A program made the translations under genes and the position numbers. Below, in pieces: positions 1 to 12,600 of a DNA stretch of 64,000 bases. The DNA comes from Mugil cephalus (taxonomy: Eukaryota; Chordata; Actinopteri; Mugiliformes; Mugilidae), in assembly GCF_022458985.1 (NCBI RefSeq), contig NC_061786.1, positions 18,358,974 through 18,422,973 on the forward strand, in the 5' to 3' direction. The notes beneath the pieces were generated by a model. That model saw only the letters and a program-made list of their open reading frames with translations. It had not been told where the DNA came from and did no database searches. The stretch's first letter is position 1, and each line of letters opens with the position of its first letter.

Positions 1-565
1 ATTTTCTGTGAATTTAAACTTCTACTCAACTTAATTTCATGTGAAATGTTTTACTTTCTACCCCACGCTATTGATTGCATTGCAGAAGGGACAAGCTGCT
101 CTTCAAATTAAAAGTTTACATGCAAAATATAAAGCTTAAACTAACTAACCACTGATTTAGATGCTGCACTCATGCTTACACATCAGTATTAAGGTGCATA
201 AATACTTTCCTTATTTTAAGTTCATATTGCTGATTATTGCACTTGTAGAGGGACTTCTTGTATATTCTCATTGTTAAGTTCATGATCTAAATGTGTTTTT
301 CACATTTATTGCACATTTAGTAACAAATCATACTGTTATTAAACTGGTTCAAATCATTTTACAGGACTTAAAAAATCTATTGGTTCCTTCTGCAAGAACA
401 CTTCAAATCTATCGCAGCCAGAGAAAATCCAGTAAGTTATTGCAGGAAACCTTTGAATTGAAAATTGTGAATATTAAAAATTCTTTAAAGCAGTGTCTGT
501 GTGGAAAAGGCTTTGACCCTTTGACATTTGATCCAGATGTGCGTGATGTGAGTGTGGGTGCTCAC

Positions 566-653
566 CCTCCTCCTCAGACTCCAGATAGACCTCCGAGGCG
601 ACCATCCTCACGGTGAACAGTAAACACGCAAAAACCAAACTGGCAGGTGCCAT
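566..653 (-). CDS. First coding exon of an unrecognised secreted or membrane protein (partial gene)
   Basis: Reading on the minus strand, an ATG in good context (A at -3, G at +4) opens a 29-residue segment. It starts MAPASLVFACLLFTV, a hydrophobic core typical of a signal peptide, and is followed by an acidic stretch ending in EEE. The segment ends at a strong splice donor (GTGAGC on the minus strand, bases 560-565) in phase 1, so the gene continues leftward out of the window. Bases 1-560 would be intron; I see no second exon in them. The open frame extends upstream of this ATG to about 761, but that part is basic and lacks the signal-peptide character, so I chose the inner ATG. I do not recognise the family. 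Lying in tandem downstream of SHPRH, it should have its own promoter at roughly 0.7-1.3 kb. Confidence 0.45.
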
Positions 654-1295
654 CTTCCGACGTCCTCTCCCTCTGGTTTGTCTCAGCTCGGCCTCTCTCC
701 GCTGCCTTTTGGCCTTTTCCCCCGAAACTCTGCGGATCTTCTGGTTGGGAATTTTCACCACAGCCCGCTGTCACCAGAAGACGTAGTGCCCCCTTCTCTT
801 ACTCCTGGCCCTCGAAACACAGCTCTAATGAACTGGGAGCCTCTCTCCGGCCTTAAAACACCAGCTTGAGTGATGTCCCCGCCAACAATGAGATTCCGCA
901 CATGAATAGAGAGAACCGAGGGGAGTCCAAGGTAACACGTACGGCACCGCCTACTGCGGCGATGTCCTCTTAGTAAACATATTACAACTGTTTCTTACTA
1001 CGGGGAGCCACAAGGAGTCTGGTAACCATGTAAAGAAGGACAGCAGCACGGGGCTGGCACTCTTTGTTGTCTACGTCCTTTGTGTGGACGTTTTAAAATC
1101 TTTACTAGTGCGGGAATCCCAGTCAGTCAGGTGAAAAGAAACTCATTACGAGTCAAGGGCAATTCAGCGACAATGCCGAGGGCCGCTGAGGGTATGTGTG
1201 TGGTGGAACTGACCGTAAAATACTTAAATATGCAAATGCAAGGGAGGAAAGATTATGTTCATCACTCTGAACAAAGCGTTGAAGGAAAACGTCGG

Positions 1296-1304
1296 CCACG
1301 TGAC
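1296..1304 (-). promoter_or_regulatory. E-box / CLEAR-like motif upstream of the left-edge gene
   Basis: The sequence CCACGTGAC (minus strand GTCACGTGG) is an extended CACGTG E-box. It lies about 640 bases upstream of the start codon of the left-edge gene and about 760 bases beyond the SHPRH stop. Motifs of this form bind USF and MiT/TFE factors. Its use as a promoter element here is inference only, since no transcription start is visible. Confidence 0.25.
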
Positions 1305-1386
1305 GCGTTAAACCCGTCCGGACAATTTGTACGTGGCAATAAAATAAAAAGACGAGATAGTCGCCGCAATGAGGCAGAAAACGTTT

Positions 1387-1401
1387 TTTATTAGTTTTAT
1401 T
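1387..1401 (-). terminator. Tandem polyadenylation signals, likely for SHPRH
   Basis: Two AATAAA hexamers read on the minus strand (complements at 1396-1401 and 1387-1392). They lie about 670 bases past the SHPRH stop codon and would end a 3'UTR covering roughly 1370-2065. No other gene end competes for them. Assignment is by position only. Confidence 0.4.
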
Positions 1402-2065
1402 TACAAGATCAGTTTCCAAGACGCTGGATCTGCAGCTTTTTTTGTCTTGCAAATTCAGACAGGAATCACTGTTAGGCCTGACTGTCTGACATTGTTTTAA
1501 ACACTCAAATAGCTTCAAGAAAATTGTCTGGTCCTGCATCAGCCTCAGTTCTGCTGTAAAGGTCAGTAAAGATCAGTGGTTTCTATCCTGCTTCTATTTG
1601 CATTGCTTTGGATTTGCATTGCTTAAAAAAATAATAAACAGACGTAACACAAAGAGCTGGTTATAACAGGCTGCAGCCTGTTTTTGACTTTTATTTCCTG
1701 AATGCTGTGAGATCTTTTGATTTTCTGCCTGGGCATACAGTGATGTTGTGTATAAACGCACATAATTCAGTCAGATTAACACCGATAATAATACTGTACA
1801 AGTCAAATCTCAAAATCAAACGGGTGCTTTAACAGGTCAAGAGGAAAGTGTGACAACGTGTGAGTCAAATTACACACAACAGCTCCAGAAAAGTTTAAAA
1901 GTTTACCTTGAAAACAATTAAGAAACATGTTCGTTGTGAGAGATTTGATAAAGTATCAGTTTTTTCTTTTCTTCTTTTCGCTCGTATAAAAAGTGGAATG
2001 TGCAAAAAAAATCAGTGCACTTCTATCACTGCTGCGTGAGGAGTGAGAGGCCGAGTGTGCCACAT

Positions 2066-3692
2066 TCACTCCAGAGGTTCGGTGTCTTCAGTGAACAGAT
2101 CAGCCAGGTCTGCGACTGTCAGCACGGCGGCCTCCGAGTGCTTCATGGGTGTGCTGGTGTGACTAAAATTAAAAAGCACATTCGTCAATACCTCAACCTG
2201 CTAAATTTACACTCACTTTCCAGTTCAGTAGGTACACTAGTGAAAACAAAGCCCAAAACAGTCATGCACTAAATCTTATCTTGAATGAAGGTTATAATAT
2301 TCAGCATTTGTTTCTAATGTACTGGTGCGTGTTTCTATTATTTTGGCAACTCCATTTAAGTCCAGGCTCAATAACAGAAACACTTTTGTGTTCAGTTCAG
2401 CCCAGTTTAACCACATCACAAACTACATCATCAAAAATGATCATGCAGCGGAACATTACAACAGTCATAAAGGTGATATTAGTATGCCTTAGTTTTCACG
2501 AGTGTACTTAATGTTTTGGCCAGTGAGCTAATGCTTAAATCCTGTCCGGATTAAGATTTACCGACACACACCTTTTTTCTGCCGTCTTCAGCATCGCTTG
2601 CATTCTCTCCTCAATCGTGGATTTGATGAGGAATCTGTGAACAAACGTTGGCCTGTTGGAAAGAGGGAACAGAAGTTATTTGTAATCTGTTAGTGGAGTA
2701 TTTCACCCTCACAACTTATACCGTGTTCTTCTTCTTCTGCTGCTTCACAAAAACTGTGAAGCTGTGACGTAGAATCCGAGCCAAACTTGTAATCGCCGAC
2801 TTCCTGGTGTCTCTTACTTGGTTTGGCCAATCCGGTGCACTCTGCCTATGGCCTGGAGCTCGTGAGCCGGGTTGAGGATCGGCTCCACCAGCAGCACGTG
2901 CGTCGCCTCGATGATGTTCAGCCCGTTGGAGCCCGTGTGGAGAGGAAGGAGAAGGATGTTGATCTTCTCTTCGTATTTGAAGGAACTCAGATTCTCCTGG
3001 AAAGTAATTCACAGATTAGTCACATGTGAATTAAAAGGCTTTTGGCACAAGTACAAGAACATTTCTCATATATCTCAGTTAACATAGTCTGTATTTTTTT
3101 ATTTTATTAAATATGCTGATTTCCATTAGAAATGGGTTTTTTGTGAAAATTTTAGAAGTGATCTGATGCCCAAGGAGTTATTTTCAGGCCAAAAACTGTA
3201 TTTAATCTAATAATGAACTAATAGGAACGAGGTGTAGCAGCAAACGGAACAACTTACTCAACATTTAAGTATTTTAAAGAAACTGTTTTTCACTCATTTA
3301 ATCATTTGAACTGTTCCTAACCAGGCAATTAAAACTCTCCTCTGTTGAGCTGGTGGAACAAAAAACAGCAGCAGTGACTTAAAAATAACATGTGTAATTA
3401 AATAACGTGACAAAGTCAAACCTGGAATTTGTGAATTCCGTTGATCTGAGAAAACTCCAAGTTATTGTCGAACAAGGCCTTAGCGATGATGTCCAGCACA
3501 CTCTGCCACTGTGCAGAAGAGGATGACAAGGTTAGATCCACTAAATACTACATATACAGATCTACAGAGCTCTACAGAGCAGGGGTAGTTTACAGTTACC
3601 GTGGAGAAGACGAGACATTTGGCCCCGGGGTAGGTCACCTGAATCTTCTTCAGTGTTCTCACCACCGCCTCCACTTTGGTCGAGTGGCTTCC
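2066..3692 (-). other. SHPRH: SHPRH helicase C-terminal lobe exons
   Basis: Five exons encode [58 protein letters not shown] and [11 protein letters not shown], which are motifs IV to VI of the SNF2 RecA2 lobe. The last exon (2162-2066) encodes a short acidic tail ending in DTEPLE before the TGA at 2068-2066. Confidence 0.95.
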
Positions 3693-6600
3693 CTGACAAA
3701 CACAGGAAAATTCATCATTATCCTAAAATCTGACTCTAGTTCTAACGTGGTTTCCAGACAAAAGTTAAGATCCAGCCGACTGACCTTTACTGGTATGTCT
3801 TGGTCCTGACTGGAAGACTGGGTGGTGAACACGTAGGAGATTTCTGCGTGTGAAGTCGTCTGCCTACAAATGGCACACTTGATGGCACGCCGCCTTGAGC
3901 CCACGCTGTACTGCTCCACAATGATAGCTATGCACTCGTTACAGAAGCAGTGGCCACAAGTCAGCACTGCCCACTGGAAAGGAGAGAAGGGACAAGGGAT
4001 TATTGTTACTAGGAAAAATCTAAAATAATAATATCCATACCAAGGGTGTCCAAAGTTTTCCTAGTGGAGGGCCAAAATTTAGTCTGGGGGGAGGGGATGT
4101 GAGCCAAAATGTTAACTTTGCAGCTCATTAAGTTAAATATGGGTGTATATATAGCAAACACTATCAATAAACCAATAATTAATAATAAATATTTGTTTCC
4201 TTATTTATTTTTGTACAGCATTGTAACGCTGTACCAGTTAGCAGACAACAGGCAATTCGGTTAGCCTACTGTTCCACGATAAACGGAAAACTAAACTAAA
4301 ATATAAATGACAACACCACTACAGCTAAACACCCGCCTGTTAACATACACACTAACATACAGACACACTGAAAGAGTCTGTCAGACAAATAACAGCAGCA
4401 TGTTTCCAAGGCTCCACCTGTACGATCCTCTCACTCACTGCTACTCTTCTTCACCTCACAGGATTTGAGCTGGCAGAAGCTCAACAGCGCCACCCTACCA
4501 CCAATGTATCACAATGGTATTCTGTGGTCAGGAGTGGAAGTGCACCAATAAGTTGTATATTTAATGAGCGTAATATTAGAATCGAGTCTGTGGGTACAAA
4601 GTAATAAAAATGAGGAGTTGATTTGCTAACTAAAGTGTGCTCCTCCGTATATAAGCATGGGAGCAGATGATGCAATTTGTATGAAAATGGGCAGGAGAAG
4701 CAAAAGTTAAACCTGTATAACATGTTCCATTTCTTACAGTGTTTTACACAAAATCTCCTCTTATTTTAATGGGGCTTTTCACTTCTCTTGTTATTTTCTT
4801 TAATCTGATACATAAATATAATTTAAACACAAAAATTTGAAAAGCTGAGGATTTCTGTCCCCTCCTAAACTTACTAGAAGACGCATTTAGTCCATCTTTC
4901 AAGAGTTTTTCAACATATTCCACTATTCGAGTCAGTTATAAACAGGATTATAGCATAACCACTAAGGCAAATACCACTTGTGAGATGTTAAACATGCACC
5001 ATCGACACTCACCTCCTGACCCAGGGGCCGGGCACAGATAGGGCACGGCTCTGGGTTCAGCCCTCCAGTAGCCTTGTCCTGGGACTTGAGGAAGGAATTA
5101 AAGTTTAGGATCCTACCACACAATGTGAGATAAATCTTTGCATGAGCTGGCGAAAAATTAGGCGCTTTCTGGTGACTATATAGCATTTAATCACCTTCTC
5201 CAGATTCGTGAGATACAGAAACTGGCCGAGCTTCTTCTGCAGCTGAGACTTGGCCACAGCTTGGTCGTTCAAAAGCTTGACTCTGTTCTGCTCCACCTGG
5301 GAGCAAAACAACCGAGGGCAGAGGTCAGGAATGCAGTAAAAATAGTTTAGTAGAAAATGACATCCTGGGAAACTTTTTAACCGCACAAAAACCCTCAAAG
5401 GCTAAAAACACTGGTTCACATTAAAGCCGTTCATTCCATCCAGATTGCTCTGCACTTTGCGCCGCTTGCTTAACAGATCAAACCGGCCATATTACATATT
5501 ACAGTGTATAAATAGCAAGCAGTAAACCTCACCTCGTGGGGCTCTATAATGTGCAGCAGTTTGGGCTTTGGCTCATCAGGAAGGCGCACACGCAGCCTCT
5601 CCGTGGCCATACCCAACTCATCGATGGCTGACACATGATTACGCAGCACCATCCAGTACTCATGCAGCACCTGAGGAGAGAAGGCAGGTTTCACCCCTAT
5701 TTAAACCCTTATTTTGAGAGGTCCTAAATAAATAAATAAATAAATAAATTTGTAAAGAAATCTCATGACCTGAATTTCGTCTTTTCAAGCTGGATGTTGC
5801 TTGACAATTAGTAAGTTGTACATAAGGATTGCAAACCTTGTACTCCTTCTTCCAGTTCTCAAACAGCTCCATAAAAGTGTTCCCCTCCTCCACCAGCTCC
5901 GGGTCCACGCGCTTGACTTTGGCAAAAGACAAAATGGCCTTCAGAGTGCGCTCAGTCTCGCTGGCTGCCCACAGGCCTCGGCTCGTGGTGGGGAGGCGGT
6001 CGTCCACCAGGCCCTCTTCATCCTCAATCATCTCTTCAAAGATGGCCGTCTGACCTTTCACCCTGTCGAAGGAGGTTTGGCTGATTACACAAAGAAGTCG
6101 ACTTATCATGCAGCTGATGCATTTAAAACTTATTGCTCCACTTACGTATGGGAAAAGAGCTTGGACTCGTAATCTGTGAAAAGTTCATCCGCTTTGCAAA
6201 AGACACAGCTGGAATATGACAAGAGAGGAGTGATGGTTACAGAGTTGAAAATTAATCAGAGTTGTAGTGCTTTTAGGTAAAATCACTCCGGTGACGTACT
6301 TGTTGAGCGGCAGCCGCATGGGCCTGAGGTGACAAACCGTAGCCTCGTCTATAACTTTTTGCGAAGCCGGTCCCTCGAGTCTCTTCACCGCGTCTTGCAC
6401 CGTCTTCTGAGATTTCATCAAGTCTTGCATTTGTGTGGTGAGTAGAAACTGAAGACCGCAGGCATCACGGAACCTGCAGGAACCCCAAACATGTTTTTTT
6501 CTTTTTTTTTCTGTTCTTTGGAGAAATACTCACTGTCTTCCTACCAGTAGAAGCTAGCTTACTTGTCTGCCATGGAGAGCTTGTTGGCTTGCTGCTTGTA

Positions 6601-9600
6601 GCTGGACGTCAGCTCGTTCTTGATGCGGGACACCAGGTCGTCGTCGTTGGAGCAGCGGATCGATCTCTGAATGACCTCCAGCCACCAGGGGGATTTCAAG
6701 TTGACCTGAGTAAGGAGGGTAACAATGATTTTTAAGTTAACAGTTCAAGTGCATGGATAAACAACATTTTAAATCGACCTTAGAAAATACATTTTGAATT
6801 TTTTGCTTGTAATTTAGATTCCGAATACAGATCTATTTGGGTTGGGAAACAAAAAATTTGAACTATTCTGTAATTAACAAAGAAATTACTGAATTGGAAA
6901 AACTGTTGCCATGTGAGACGAGGGGTCACCTTTTTTTTTTTTTTCACTTTTTTTTACTCTTTTGCTTTTTTTCCACCTTAAATTATCTTTGTGGCTGATA
7001 TGGTCAAATAATTACATTACATATGTTTGAAAAATATACCAACAAACTATTTTAACTGCATTTAGGATTATTATAACTTAAAACACTGGCTTTGTATTCC
7101 TACTATAATGCATGTGCCAGTTATTCTACTTAGTACAATAACCCTGAAAGCAAAGGATTCCTCACTTTCCGCTTCAGCTCTTTGATGTTCAGTAGCACCG
7201 GCTGCAGGGCCTGATGGGCGTCCGCCACCTCCGAGTCATATTTGGTCATGTAGTGCTGCCGCAGCTGCTCGGCCTGAGACAGAGACGAGAGGAATGGTGA
7301 CATGAAAACCTGCAGTGGCGGCTCTTGAAAGATGAGGGGAGGACAAAAAAAAAAAGTTTAAATTCCTCACTGGAACAGAGATGTCCTGACTGAGAAGACA
7401 CTTACCTCTTCACTCAGGCGGTCGTCTCTCAGGGTCGGAGGAATCCCAGGATGCTTCGCGCTCAACAGCTCCATCAAGTTGTGAGTAGCGTGAAGCCTCT
7501 GTGATAAAAAAACACATAATCAGAGGCGCTTCTATCTTTAAATTGATGAAATAAATTAATTAATTAGAACATATATAAATATTTATTTTAATCAGATTTG
7601 ATGCAATCACGTGCCTCTCACATGTATAATCTGATGTCTCGGTTTCCTTCTCTTTGTAGCGATAATAAAACCTTTTTCATATGTAAATTGAACCTATATA
7701 CATATATATAAAAAGGAAATAGGGCCACGTACCTGCAATGAATCCGTTTTCAGCCTGCCTTTGTGCTCCTCTGATGAACGAAGCACTTCTCTATACATCT
7801 CAGCCGCCTCTACAAACTCACCTGCAGAAAGAAAATGGTCATCCACTCAATGCGTCCGTCGCACACATAGTGTTAATGAGACGGCCTATACAACCCCAAC
7901 CCCTATCCATACATATCGCCCGCTTCGACAAAACATCTCGGTACAAAAAGTGTCGGGCGACACAAAGATGAGACCGGGGCCTGTGTTTTGTTTGACCTGA
8001 TTCCCATGGGAAAGTGGGAGCAGACGGAGAGGAAGTATAGAAGTGAGGTTTTATACCTCTGATGATGTGGATTCCAGCCAGGCCGTTGAGAGCGCACACC
8101 AATTGTCTGTGAGCTTCTTCACACTCCACTCGACATTTCTTCTGCAGGGACTTCAGGAGCTCCTCCATCGTCATGGTGCTGGGGACGCGAGGCACACAAG
8201 GCAAAACCCCACTTAACAAATCCTCCAGCGCAAATGACAGCTTTAAATAAACACAACTGCGCACTGTATTATTGACAAAAGAGGTTGCTAAGGTCTATTA
8301 CCGCTCCTAATGCCGTGATCCCTCATTTAGTCTGGCTAGATTCTTAATTAACCGGTGCAGCTGCCCACAAAAAAGACCTCTCGTCTCGTGTACAATCGCC
8401 CTAGAAAACATAACCAGGAGTGTTATCCACCTCTTTTGCAGGGGCAGGAACTCCCCCCTCACGGCCTGCGGATGGCAGCAGGCCTGGCGCAGCCTGAGCA
8501 GCGGGTACAGGATGGTGTTGACGGTGCGGCGGTCGAGGCTGCCGAGTTTCAGGCTCCAGTCGGAGATCTTCCTGAGTTTGACCAGAGCGTCCTGGGAGCA
8601 GACCTCGTGCTGGCGGTGGTAGAAGTGGCCCTCGACGGGGGAGAAGTGGAGCCAGTGCACCTCCTCCGTCTGGGGTGGGATCTGAATCTGGAGAGATTCA
8701 AGAAAAGACGTCGAAATAGAGGTGAATAAGCGACAGGTCAGTGAGATTTGTCACAGACCGGTGTTTTGCTTTTACAGTCCTACCTGATCGATGACGTCTT
8801 TTTTCGCAGATCGCCATAGTAACTGAGCGATGACGTTGTACAGAGGCTCTGTGTTGCCGCGTCGATAGGGGCGATAAAGCAGTTGGTCCCACCAGTGTTT
8901 CACCCAGTACGGATCCACCCCGAGGAAGAGGATGAGGCCATACAAGTCTACGCAGTGAACACAGTCAGGAACATTTATATATCAAAAAATGTTTAATGAG
9001 CCTGCCTAATTTATTTATTTTTTTTTTTGTAGGATTACCTTCTAAGCCTCTCTGCACAGGAGTACCACTGACGCACCATCGGTTGACGGATGCAAGGCGC
9101 AGAGCCATTTCTGCAGCCTAATGGAAAAAAAAACCCATAAATTTTGAATTAACAAAACAAAATGAATTGAAACACTGTTAAAAATAAATAAATAAATTCA
9201 ACTCACCTTCGCCGTGGGGCATTCAACCATCTGAGCCTCGTCCAGACAGATGCGCCACCACTCCACGGCCACCAGGGGACTGGGTACGGCCATGTAGCGC
9301 TTCTGGTTGCGGAAGCGGCGGCCGTCTTTGCTGTTGCTGTGGGGAATGTCCACGTAGTTGAGCTCGGAGCGCAGCACGTCGTAGGTGGTGATGACCACGT
9401 CCTGCTCGGCGAGCATGTGCGGCTGGATGAAGCCGTGTTTCTTCACACCCTGATAAACCTGACGGACGAGCGAAGAGGACGAATGAAATGAGCGCAAACA
9501 TAAATGGGAGAACATGAATGTGGATAAATAAGAAAGAAAAGTTACATGAAGCCTTTTCAGCAGGAGAGACAACAAAGATTGTGAACATTTAGAGGGATTT

Positions 9601-12600
9601 ATACTGTTAAACACTGAAATTTCTGTCTAAATGGAATTAAATACACAGAATATCCTTTTCATAGAGGCTTGACAGCTGCAATAAACAACCGCAGCCAAAG
9701 AGAACATAAGCCTACATTATGTCATTAAGACACATTAAGACTTGCGATGAAAGGTTGCAAGTGAGTAATGTTCTCTTTTAATGTGGGGCGCTGTGACCTG
9801 CTAGCTCTCATTATTGTTAGAATAATAACACACATTTGCAATTATTAGCAGCTGTTACGACAGTCAGACAATGTCCTTCAGACTAGACCAGTTATTTGTA
9901 CCTGTCCACCCACTACTCATCCAGATGGTATTTATAGAACTTGGTCCTCAGTTAAGCACATAGATCTTCAACAGGGGGTACTGCATAATTAAAATTTCTT
10001 TAAATACACATTGACATGAATCCAACATATTTTCGTAAAGGAATGTACCAGACACACGCTGCGATGTTAGCAGAAGAGAAGCAAACAGTGCATGATATAT
10101 GTAGGCATATGTATATGTTTATGGCAGTTGCATGGTCACTCTACTGTTGCACATGTGTGAAATTAAAAAAAAAAAAAAAGAATATTTGAACCTGTGCAGA
10201 CTGAGTTTAAGACAGAACAACACATAAAATAAGTAGGGGGTCCCTTCTTAATCTCTCATCAGTTTGGGGTCCTTAAAACCATTGAAGACCCCTGGTCTAT
10301 AGCAAAAATGCAATTGTAGAAAAAGTAAGTTTACAAGTCTTATAGCTCAACATTAGGCACCAAATTAAAGAATATGTGCCCCTGACATCATAATACGTAA
10401 CAATAAAGACGTATGCGCAGCATCTACTCTCTTACCAGCACCCTTAGGGAGGAGGACCTGATGTGCCGGTTGATCTCCTCCACCCACTGGTGACAGATGG
10501 AGCTTGGGGAGATGATGAGGGTGGCACCGGTGGACACTGGTTTCATGGCTACCAGGCAGTGAGGGCAGTAGAACGGCGTCGTCTCGAGGCTCTCCTCTTT
10601 ATAGTTGACGCAGTGTGCGTGCTGCCACAGCTGACAGTTCATACACTGGACTCGAGCCTTGTAGTCGACGAGGCCCAGTTCACCGCAGATACACTCAAAG
10701 CGGTAGTCAGGGGTGTTGAAGGGGACGACGGACGCTCTGGTGGGGGTCTCATCCTCCTCCACCACCTCCTCCTCCTCCCGTAAATCGAGCTGTGCAGCTT
10801 TTCCCCGTTCTTCAGGTAGATCTTCTATCCTCCGCGTGCCCTGTACGTCTGACTCACTTTTATCCTCAGACATCTGTAAGGACGCTGTGGAGGTATCCAG
10901 CGTGTCGTCTGACTGATCCGATTTCTCGTTCACACTTTCATCCCATTCCTTCTTTGCTTCCTCGGCTGCAGGGCAGTCAGACGTAGGGGAGCTCACGTCT
11001 TTCCCATCTTCTGAGAGGGAGTTTTGCAGAGCGGCTTCTGCCTTCTCCTTGGCTCGTCTCTGAAACATTTTCCTGGGTGGACTCTCTGTCGCTTTGAAAG
11101 TCTGAAAAAACACAAATGCAAATAAAGGTCGGACAGCAGAACAAAGTAACATTTGAAGCGTGACGCGTTTTTATTAGGAGCTCTTTAATCTTACAGGCTT
11201 GGATGCTCCGGCTAATATCTTCTTTGTTTCTTTGTAGTTCTTGCCCAGCTTGAATGACCCCGCCAAGCCGCGACCTTTGACGCGGTCGACCACGCCTTCA
11301 TCTATGAGCTTGGTCAGCGTCTTCTTAATGTGGTTGCGGTTCTTTAAGAGGTCGTAGCCGTAAGTGGCACGGATGTAGGTGAAGATGGCGTTGACTGAGG
11401 CCCCTTTGCCGGATTTCATCTCCTTTATCGCAGTGAGCAGCATGACACGGACGGCTGCAGAAACGTAAACGATGCAAAGAATAAATAAAAATGTAAACCA
11501 GACTTTAAAGGCAGATGAGGGTTGTCTGAGAGGATTGTGTGTGTGACATACCTGGGTAGGATATTTTCACTTTAGGCTGAACTTCAGACTTGCAATGGAC
11601 GACCTTCTTTCTTTCTAGTGGAGGAGGAGGAACGAAGTAATTCACAGATTTTCCCTGGAAAAAACAAGAGTTAAAGCATCAGGCAAAATATGTACATACA
11701 GTTTTGCTTTAAAATATAATAATCATATCTGTTAGGGGGAAGGTAAAGGGAGAGAAAAAGGCCTGTATTTGTAACGACCTACTGATTCTCACCACGGGAA
11801 GCGTGAGGGTCTCCTGTTCCAGGTCTTGTCGGGTGTGAAACAGGATGAGCGCGAGAACTTCCACCGTCTTTCCGAGCCCCATCTCATCGGCCAGGATCCC
11901 ACCAGGCCACTCGATGCCAGCCAAGGGAAATTCACGCATTAAGCTGGAAAAAGGAAAACACGCAACACAAAATTTATATATATACATGCAGAAACGGCTC
12001 TGATAACAACAGGTTAAAGGGTCAAATCATCAAAATTTTGAGTATAATTTTAGATATGGTGCTTAAAGTAGAAGACGTTTTCTCACCAGCCTGTAAAAGG
12101 GTTATAAAACAACTTCTTGCCACACAAAGTAACCACCTCCCGCCAGAGGAAATGTAGCGATTGTTCTGCAAAGCAACAATAAATATTGATTAGTTTTATT
12201 CTTTTATATTCTTTTCAAGCCTTCCTGAAATCTTTATGCATTTCAAAGGAGTCAATGGAAATGTAAAATATAGTCAAGACATTTCAAAACAAATCATAGT
12301 TATAATCACTGAGCATTAAAGGAAGGTTTACATGTGGGTAACGATGGACTTACCTTTAGGTGAGGTGTTCCTGCACTTCTCCCTCCTCAGCATCCAGTTG
12401 ACCGCCTGGCTCTGATAAGGCCTGAGCACAGGAATAAGAGCCTTGTGCTGCACGTCATACGTCACCTCATGGCTCTCGTTCTGGTGCAGATGCCGCACGT
12501 AATCGTAGAGCTCCTCGACATTTTGCCTTTCCAGGTCGGTGTCACATTCCTCTTCCTCATTTTCAACAACTTCTACGAGTAAAATACAGCAGAGGCAGGA

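Noticed and set aside
2716-3012. 98-codon minus frame overlapping the SHPRH exon 2818-2996
   Set aside because: Out of frame with the helicase C-terminal lobe, whose own frame carries [13 protein letters not shown].
10463-10783. Plus-strand frame over the PHD exon
   Set aside because: Antisense to a conserved SHPRH exon; no motif of its own.
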